Assembly (NCBI GenBank): GCA_001179505.1
Contig: CDMY01000123.1
Coordinates: forward strand, 30,408-56,734
DNA from: Vitrella brassicaformis
Taxonomy: Eukaryota; Sar; Vitrellaceae
Reading direction: 5' to 3'
DNA length: 26,327 nt
Part shown: in pieces, positions 20,392 through 26,327 of the stretch
Numbering within the stretch: position 1 is the first letter of the stretch
Layout: each line of letters starts with the position of its first letter
Program-made: the position numbers and the translations under genes
Notes under the pieces: model-generated
Databases searched by the model: none
Told to the model about the DNA's origin: nothing
Seen by the model: only the letters and a program-made list of their open reading frames with translations

Positions 20392-20734
20392 ACAGCCGAG
20401 CGTCTGACTGAGTGAATGAGTAGGTGAATGAGTGAGTGGGTGACTGGACGGACGGACGGACCACAGGTGTAGATACATACGATGCGCATGCATGTCGTCT
20501 GGCTGGCTGCCTGACGGGATTGACTTCTGGCACCTTCCTTCTGCATGACGTGGCATGAGTGGCTGTGTCAGTCAATTGATCAATGTGCTGGATGGGCGAA
20601 ATGGTGATGTACTTGTCGCTACTCCAGCACTCGATGACCAATGAATCCGACCCGTGACAGCCATGCAGCTGCGCGGCAGTGTGGGGTACCGGCGCACACG
20701 CTAGGGGCAGGGCCACTCCCACACTCTGACGGAA
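20392..20734. other. Intergenic region before the tRNA gene
   Basis: This is the 3' flank of the LRR gene with TGAG/GAAT-type short repeats near 20400-20440 and GGAC repeats near 20448-20460. No gene or RNA structure was recognised before the tRNA. Confidence 0.5.
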
Positions 20735-20808
20735 GCTGGCATGGTGTAGTTGGTTATCACGTACGCCTCACACGCGTAAGGTCCCCGGTTCGAGCCCGGG
20801 TGCCAGTA
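20735..20808 (+). tRNA. tRNA-Val (anticodon CAC)
   Basis: A complete cloverleaf can be folded. The acceptor stem GCTGGCA pairs with TGCCAGT (the outermost pair is G-U), and the discriminator is A. The D arm is GTGTAGTTGGTTATCAC. The anticodon stem TACGC/GCGTA is perfect around the loop CTCACAC, giving anticodon CAC for valine. The T arm CCCGG-TTCGAGC-CCGGG is perfect and serves as the internal B box. There is no intron and CCA is not encoded, as expected for a nuclear gene. Body sequence closely follows eukaryotic tRNA-Val. Confidence 0.93.
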
Positions 20809-20926
20809 TTTATGATACCACGCAATTATACTTCCGTGGCGTGTCATTCTTCGGACATCCTTGCCGCTTCCTCCCTCGTGGTTTGGTGGCTTTCGGTCCC
20901 TGAGCTCCGCTGAGGATTGTCGTTAC

Positions 20927-21032
20927 CCTAAACCCTAAATCGAGACAACCTCTATGTTATGATTGCGACAGGGTTTAGGGTTGAGGGTTTAGGGTTGAGG
21001 GTTTAAGGACCAACCCTAAACCCTAAACCCTA
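20927..21032. repeat. Interstitial telomeric repeats in mixed orientation (CCCTAAA / TTTAGGG)
   Basis: Three blocks: CCCTAAA twice at 20927-20940; TTTAGGG alternating with the variant TTGAGGG at about 20971-21005; and CCCTAAA copies at about 21013-21032. The second and third blocks face each other head to head with a spacer of about 9 nt and could fold into a hairpin. The unit is the plant-type telomere heptamer also used by chromerids. The array lies between the tRNA and the 3' end of the SET gene, not at a chromosome end. Confidence 0.85.
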
Positions 21033-21414
21033 CCACTAGTCGGTCAGCACTTCAAATGGTCTGTTTCACCGACGAATCTTGTCAGTTGCGACAACAGTGG
21101 AGGATGCTCAGCGATAACCAACTGATAAGGCTTACCGGCGGCGTCTGTTGCACACACCTGCAGTGAAGCTGTATGGTTGCTGGCTGCTGGTTGATGGCTG
21201 TCCTTCCGCCTATCCATCCATCCATCCATCGACGAGAGGACAAATTGCCTCTTTCCTAGCTACAAGAAGCAAGCAACCAACAGACGCTACAGACAGACGC
21301 AAAAACCAGCACCCTGCCTGGGCCAGCTACCTACCTCTACATACACACATGAAAAATGCCCGCCACGAATTGTGGCCACTGTCCGATATATAGCTGCCAG
21401 CTGCCATCGATGGC
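21033..21414. other. Intergenic region between telomeric repeats and the SET gene 3' end
   Basis: No gene is supported. It holds CCAT units at 21212-21229, presumably near the 3' UTR of the SET gene. Short ORFs here lack coding character. Confidence 0.45.
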
Positions 21415-23321
21415 TCATGGCGGCGCCCCTCTGGTGGGCATCTCCGTGACGGTGGCGAATGGCCGGCAGTGCTCTTGCGTGACGGTGTGGAAGAGCTGCC
21501 GAATGGGGGTGGCGTGCAGGACGCTCGCCGGCTTGGACAGAATGGAACTGACAACACAACACACAGAGAGAGAGACAGGCAGACAGACAGACAGGAGTGT
21601 GTGGTGGTATGGAGGGAGGGAGGGAGAGGGTGTGTGTGGTGCACCCTTACTGGCAGGTGTCTCTGTCCATGTGGTCTTTGAGTGGGTGTGGGTTCTTGCG
21701 CAGGACGAAGCCGTAGTAGAAGGCGTAGTCGGCGTTGGTCTTGCTGCTGGTCTTCTCGTACGATATCAATACCTCCTCACCTGCATTGAATGCATTGCAC
21801 CGAAACATGGCGCACACACACGCACATCCACATCCACATCCACACACGCACATCACGTGGCTGCAGTTGGTCATCAAATTTGATACCTTTCCGGACCCTC
21901 CTGGTTGTGTTGAACTGCAGCCGTTCGGACGAGGGGTTATAATCCCACACCGCATTCAGCTTGGGCACTGGGTCCGTATTCGCCTAAACACACACACACA
22001 CACCCTCCCTCCCTCCCGCACCTCACACACGCACCCAGGTGACCTACCTTATCAGCGTATGGCGCCAAAACGAACCGCCTCGTGCCGTTCAGGTCCATGC
22101 CCATACACCGAGACAGACAGATGGCCGACCCCCACATCCACTCATCGTCCCCCATCCTCGCCAGCTGCCCGTCGACCGCATAGCGCGTCAGACGCTTGTA
22201 CGACCGCCGGAGGGACTCCCGCGCCAGCACCACCAGCCGGGCTAGAGGAAGTTTATCGTACACCTCTGCGCGCAGTAGACAGAGATAGGGAAGGAGAGAG
22301 AGTGCTCTGGTGCCCTGTGTGTGCATGTGTGTGTGTGAATGGATGTGGGTGTGGTTGCTCCACCGAGGTCTTCGTCGGTCGCAAACAGCGGGTGGTTCGT
22401 GCGGAACCAGTCTGCAGCAAGCAGCCATAGACAGACAGACAACACATACATACACACAGTCCATCCATCGATCGATTCTTCCCTCCCCCTTGCTGAGACC
22501 CACCGAGTGACGGCAGTGTGGGAAGGTAGAGGGCGAAATTCGACGCGTCCCCGAGCATCTCCTGCTCATGCAGTGCCGCAGCGATGCGCATCGGACCATC
22601 GATCTGAACCGCATCATCTGCACACACACAAACACGTACAGAGGGCCCATCAACGAATCGATTCCCCCCTCTGTGAGCGGATGGAATGGATCAATGAATT
22701 GTCGCGTCACATACGTCGTGGGCACGCCTTGCAGTCCTCCTCTGACAGGAGGAGCGACCGGGGTATCTCCAGGACAGTCGTGGCCGCAGCGAAGGACGAC
22801 GTATAAGCCAGGCCCTCCACACCCATACCTGACTCGCCCACACACACACAGCTATAGCTTACACATAGATTGACAGACACAGATTGACTGACACTTTTCG
22901 GCCCATCTTACTTACCGCCATGGTAGAACCGCCTGAGTGTGACGTTCTCACAGCTGCCTCCCTGTGCAGCCACCATGTCCTGCAGCCCCCTCCACGCCTC
23001 GACCGGCGTCCCTTCCGGCCGCCTCGTGAGCCACTGCCACCCGTACCTCCCGTACCGCCAGTTGACAAAGATCTCGGATATGATCAGCAGGCAGAGGAAG
23101 AGCAGCACGAAGCGAAAGTCAAACACGAAGGCAAACGTGCTGTTGGTGTTGTTGTTGTTTGCTCGTCCATTGCCGCCTTGCTGCTGCATCGCTGCAGCCG
23201 CTTGGCGTGACGATGCCTTGCAGCCGCTGTCGCTTTCTGTTGCTGCTGCTACTGCTGCTGGTGTCTTTGTGGCTCTTCGAGGGCGGATCAGTCGAGCATC
23301 CGGCGATGATGCTGCCGTCAT
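21415..23321 (-). CDS. SET-domain protein of the Rubisco-LSMT/SETD3 type with an N-terminal transmembrane anchor
   Basis: Eight exons: 23321-22916, 22828-22715, 22617-22504, 22411-22364, 22265-22048, 21983-21887, 21780-21651 and 21547-21415, totalling 1260 nt or 419 residues, all in phase. The start is the first ATG of the frame (only TTG upstream). Residues 1-64 are Ala/Gln/Asn-rich and carry basic residues; 65-87 form a strong hydrophobic segment (FRFVLLFLCLLIISEIF) typical of a signal anchor. The SET domain begins GMGVEGLAYTSS and VLEIPRSLLLS, the entry motif of the class. Further on come EMLGDASNFALYLPTLPSL, WGSAICLSRCM and the C-terminal GEEVLISYEKTSSKTNADYAFYYGF with Tyr340 and Tyr355. 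The family methylates protein lysines (or actin histidine in SETD3) using SAM. At the place of the usual D-x2-NH the sequence reads DKANT, so activity may be changed. It is divergent from the plastid-leader gene. Confidence 0.82.
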
Positions 23322-23579
23322 GAATGAACCCGCTCGCCCATCGCTGACGATTGGAGAATTGCGGTCCTGCTGACCACAGCGAACGGGGCGCGCCAACTCT
23401 TTTTCCAGATATGCACACTAAGCTCGCAAAAGGCGATCGGACGCTTCGTGTTGGCAGCCGTTGCGTCCGCGATGTCCCAAGTGCATCAGTGAGACCATCG
23501 CTGTTCACTTGCAACCACATCCCTCCCGTCCGTCCACCTTGCCGCGCCGACTCGAGATCTCTTTCGTCGCCCATCAATC
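23322..23579. promoter_or_regulatory. Divergent promoter region between the SET gene and the plastid-leader gene
   Basis: A 258-bp gap between two outward-facing start codons must hold both promoters and leaders. No TATA box or recognised motif is evident. Confidence 0.4.
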
Positions 23580-24237
23580 ATGCTGGTGCTGTGGCTGGTT
23601 GCTCTCCACTCACTACTCTGCCCGCCGTGCTCGGCCCTGGGCCTCGCTGGTTCATCCCATCTGTCACATGATCCGAGTGTGCCGGGCGCCTTCCTGCCCG
23701 CTGCCGCCCCTCAGCAGCGGCCCGTGGGCTTCCTGCGGCGCCGCACTGGTCGGCATGCCGCCACTCGCAGATATGCATCTCCGTGGGATGCAGATCTGAA
23801 GGTGAGAAGAGAGTGAAAGAGGGAGGGCAGGTCGTGCACTTCAGCCTACAGAGGATCACTCAATTTTTCACCACGCGTCTCTTTCTCTCTGTGTCTGTCA
23901 GTTCCTGCCTTATGGAGCGGAGGGCTCGCCCGAAAGAGGTATGAGAAGAGGAGCAGGAAGAAACCGGTCATGTGAGAGCGAGAGTGTGTTTGTGTGTCCA
24001 TCATGGGGATGGGTGGAGTCAGAGATTGAGGCGCCCTTCCGCGAGTGGCAAGAGGCGAATGAGAAGCACTGGCAGCTCCAGCTCCTTGACATTGACCCCG
24101 AAGACAACTCGACATACGCCAGAGAGCTCGAGGCCGCCGAGCAACGAGAGGACGCTGCTTACCAGAGTCTGGTGGCGCGGCTCGCCGGAAACGGTGAGAA
24201 AGTCAAGACGTCCCTTCTCATTTCTTGCTGTGACTGA

Positions 24238-24274
<37 letters not shown>

Positions 24275-24869
24275 CGGCCATCCATCCATCTGTGTAGACA
24301 CGTTGTGTTGGTACCTGGTGGACACGTATTGGGCGATTGCGGGGGACGGCTGGCGGGGCTTGTGGGGGCAGGAGGAGGGCATGAAATATGAGGACCGGCG
24401 CAACGTCATCGTCGAGGAATTCATCTTTCCCCGGCAGCATCAGATTGACCCCAACGGTGTGTCTGTACATATGGAGCTGTGAAAGAAAGGAATAAACCAA
24501 GAGAGTCCGATGGACGTGTGTGCAGGCACGCTGACCATCGAGATGTTCGACCAGGCTGGGAGGAAGCTCCGCGAGGCACAGGCCAACATCTATGTCGAGC
24601 GCGCCAAGTGTGAAGCGGTCGGGAGTACTGATCCTTTCTGCTCCGCGCGAGCGTTTTATGCCAAGCAGAGCCGCTACGACGCGTGGCAGCGGATCCTCGG
24701 CAAATACCAAAGCTCACCTGACGCATGTAGGGAAGGAAGCGGGCACTCACCCACCCACACACCCAGCTCCATGTGTGTCTTGTGTGTCCTCTGTGCAGCA
24801 ATCGATGTGCGGGCGAGGTACAAGCAGTGGCTGTCACTTGCTGTGGCGGAGGCGCAGGGCCTCAAGTAG
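23580..24869 (+). CDS. Unknown protein with a bipartite (signal + transit) plastid-type leader
   Basis: Six exons: 23580-23801, 23902-23938, 24023-24193, 24298-24456, 24526-24726 and 24799-24869 (TAG), totalling 861 nt or 286 residues, all GT-AG and in phase. The start MLVLWLVALHSLLCPPCSAL is a signal peptide. It is followed by a stretch of about 45 residues poor in acidic residues and rich in Arg, Ala, Ser and Pro (GAFLPAAAPQQRPVGFLRRR), which is the layout of plastid-targeting leaders in algae with a secondary plastid. The mature part, from about residue 65, is hydrophilic and mostly helical, rich in Trp and Glu (EAPFREWQEANEKHWQLQL, ARELEAAEQREDAAYQSL, WYLVDTYWAIAGDGWRG, GRKLREAQANIYVERAK). 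I do not recognise its family, and no catalytic motif is visible. A stromal place is inference from the leader. Confidence 0.75.
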
Positions 24870-25786
24870 GCAGGCAGGCAGGTAGGTCAGGCAGACAGAC
24901 AGGTAGGGAGGCAAACAGGTAGCTATTCGTGGCGCTTTTTCCGGTGTGTGGACCGGACTGGCCCGGCCAGTCAGTCTAGCCAGTGAGCGAGCAGGTCGGA
25001 TCTTATAGGTAGGTGGTGTGCATGGCATGACAATTGTGGGACGGCACACGCGGGGCAGTGGTGGAATGCTGGGTGGCTCTCCTTGACGGTGGACGTATGA
25101 ATGGCTGTATGCGGTCTCTGTTGTGCGCCGTGCGGAGGCCACGATATGGATGGGTCGCCGGACGAGGAGAGAGTGAGTCAGAGATTTTGTCTGTGGGGTG
25201 GGCTGTGGCTGCCGTGTCCCCTTCCTTCTGTCGATCGTCTCTGCCTTGCCCATCGCACTCGATCACTCTAGCCCAGTGAGTGGGTGAAAGGGGTCGATGG
25301 ATGAGCAAGGCAAGGACAGTCAACAAAGCGACCGACACTCAACAACCGTCTGTCTGTCTGTCTGTCTGTGCCGGCACTCACTGCAAGTAGGTAGGTGATT
25401 GATTAGCTTGTCAGGTTGTCTGTCTTTTCATTTCGCGTTGTCTCCTGAGTCTGGGTCTTCTCCTTGTTGCATTGGCCGTGAGAGTGGTGGACGGGGCGGC
25501 ACCTGACTGACATGTGTGGCCTCTGCCATCGCTCGTGGGTGATGGATGCGCCGAGGGGAAGAACCGGCATGAGGCGACGTGAGGACATTTGGTTGATGTG
25601 ATGGATGCATTGATCGATGTGATTCACTCACGTGGACGGACCACTTGTATGTCTGTAACAGACAGACATAACGGCAAAGATGTCCGTCCGTCGGAGACAC
25701 GCAAAGACCCCTCAACTAACACGAAACGCATCATGCATCGTCATATCATGACCACATCTGTCTGCTGCGATTCGATTCCCCCTTAA
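24870..25786. other. Intergenic region between convergent gene ends
   Basis: No gene is supported. It contains AGGC/AGGT units at about 24868-24930, GTCT repeats at 25349-25368, and a small hairpin near 25648-25670 (TATGTCTGT against ACAGACATA). The ORFs are short and inconsistent in frame with any conserved-looking protein. Confidence 0.5.
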
Positions 25787-26293
25787 CTAATTATTGTGCT
25801 GCTGCTGCTGCATGAGCACATGCATCTCTGTCTGAGTGCCTGCCCGGCTGCTGATGAGGCTGGACAGAGTGCGCGACTGGTTCGGGGGGCTCTCGGGGTC
25901 GCCGAATGCGTCGCTGGCCAGCATGTGTGTGTAGAGGGCGAGAGTCCTCACTGCCAACACGAAACGGGCGTGCTGACATGAAGATGGCATGATGAGACGA
26001 GTGCACCTATGACAAAGAGGAACGGACAAGCTCTCTCTCTCTGTGTGTGTGTGTGTGTGTGTGCGCGCGCCTGTGTGTGTGTCTCTTACGGTGTCTCAGT
26101 GTGGTTGGCCTCAATGGTCACACACAGCTGGTCGTCACAGCAGGCCGCCTCACGTACGACCGGGGGGTGGAACGATCCCGTGACGAGCCTGTCAATCTGC
26201 CGCATCTGGACGGAGAAACACTTGGTTTCCACCTGGAAGGTCAGGACGTCGCATGAGCCGCTGAGGAAGACCTCACACGGTTGCATGGACACC
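25787..26293 (-). CDS. Unknown protein, last two exons (5' part beyond the window)
   Basis: Two exons join in phase: 26293-26090 and 26006-25787 (TAG at 25787-25789). The acceptor before 26293 is CTCAG, so the gene continues to the right of the window. The penultimate exon encodes VSMQPCEVFLSGSCDV, then FQVETKCFSVQMRQIDRL and EAACCDDQLCVTIEANHTE, cysteine-rich and apparently beta-rich. The last exon reads CTRLIMPSSCQHARFVLAV, likely helical, and closes with a Gln run and HNN. The intron between them (26007-26089) carries GT repeats and CT repeats. I do not recognise the family and cannot say whether it is secreted, because the start is missing. Confidence 0.65.
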
Positions 26294-26327
26294 CTGAGAC
26301 ACACACACAGCACAGGGAGGGAGGGAG

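Noticed and set aside
23322-23396. Longer N-terminus for the SET protein
   Set aside because: It would need a TTG start; ATG 23321 is the first in frame.
25648-25670. Small hairpin TATGTCTGT / ACAGACATA as a possible terminator or RNA gene
   Set aside because: It is short, made of common GTCT repeat units, and has no nearby gene context to support a role.

Overview
The window looks like nuclear DNA of a photosynthetic alveolate close to Apicomplexa, most likely a chromerid of the Vitrella type (inference). The evidence is: dense intron-rich genes with short introns that end in CT/GT-repeat tracts before CAG; GC-rich third codon positions; an oocyst-wall-type protein with about 19 cysteine modules; a plant/chromerid-type telomere repeat (TTTAGGG) lying inside the sequence; and a protein with a bipartite signal-plus-transit leader such as secondary plastids use. 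No bacterial features, transposons or CRISPR arrays were seen.

Layout, left to right: the 3' part of an unknown + gene (about 96-1310); a 12-exon oocyst wall protein gene on - (2580-5446); a 5-exon mtnB/APIP methylthioribulose-1-phosphate dehydratase gene on - (5915-7034), divergent by 174 bp from a 9-exon CobW/CBWD-type GTPase metallochaperone on + (7209-9799); a single-exon secreted protein on + (11192-12121); a cysteine-rich secreted protein built of two tandem units on - (12881-14171); an alpha/beta hydrolase on - (14758-16204); a probable PUB-domain protein on - (16612-17453/17525), divergent by little more than 100 bp from a leucine-rich-repeat protein with a long Pro/Ala/Gln-rich tail on + (17644-20391); a tRNA-Val(CAC) at 20735-20808; interstitial telomeric repeats at 20927-21032; a membrane-anchored SET-domain protein on - (21415-23321), divergent from a plastid-leader protein on + (23580-24869); and the 3' end of an unknown gene on - (25787 to beyond the window).

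The genes do not form one pathway. They are a mosaic of housekeeping functions (methionine salvage, metal delivery, methylation, tRNA) and surface or secreted proteins. For most spliced genes every exon join was checked by hand for GT-AG (or GC-AG) borders and for phase, and the coding total is divisible by three. The exception is one join in the cysteine-rich gene at 12881-14171. The points most worth checking are: introns of the oocyst wall gene with complementary CA/GA and CT/GT tracts at opposite ends; two GC-AG introns with the same unusual GCACG donor; a head-to-head telomeric array; a CobW protein that has lost the first cysteine of its CxCC metal site; and a SET protein with a transmembrane anchor and a degenerate NH motif.
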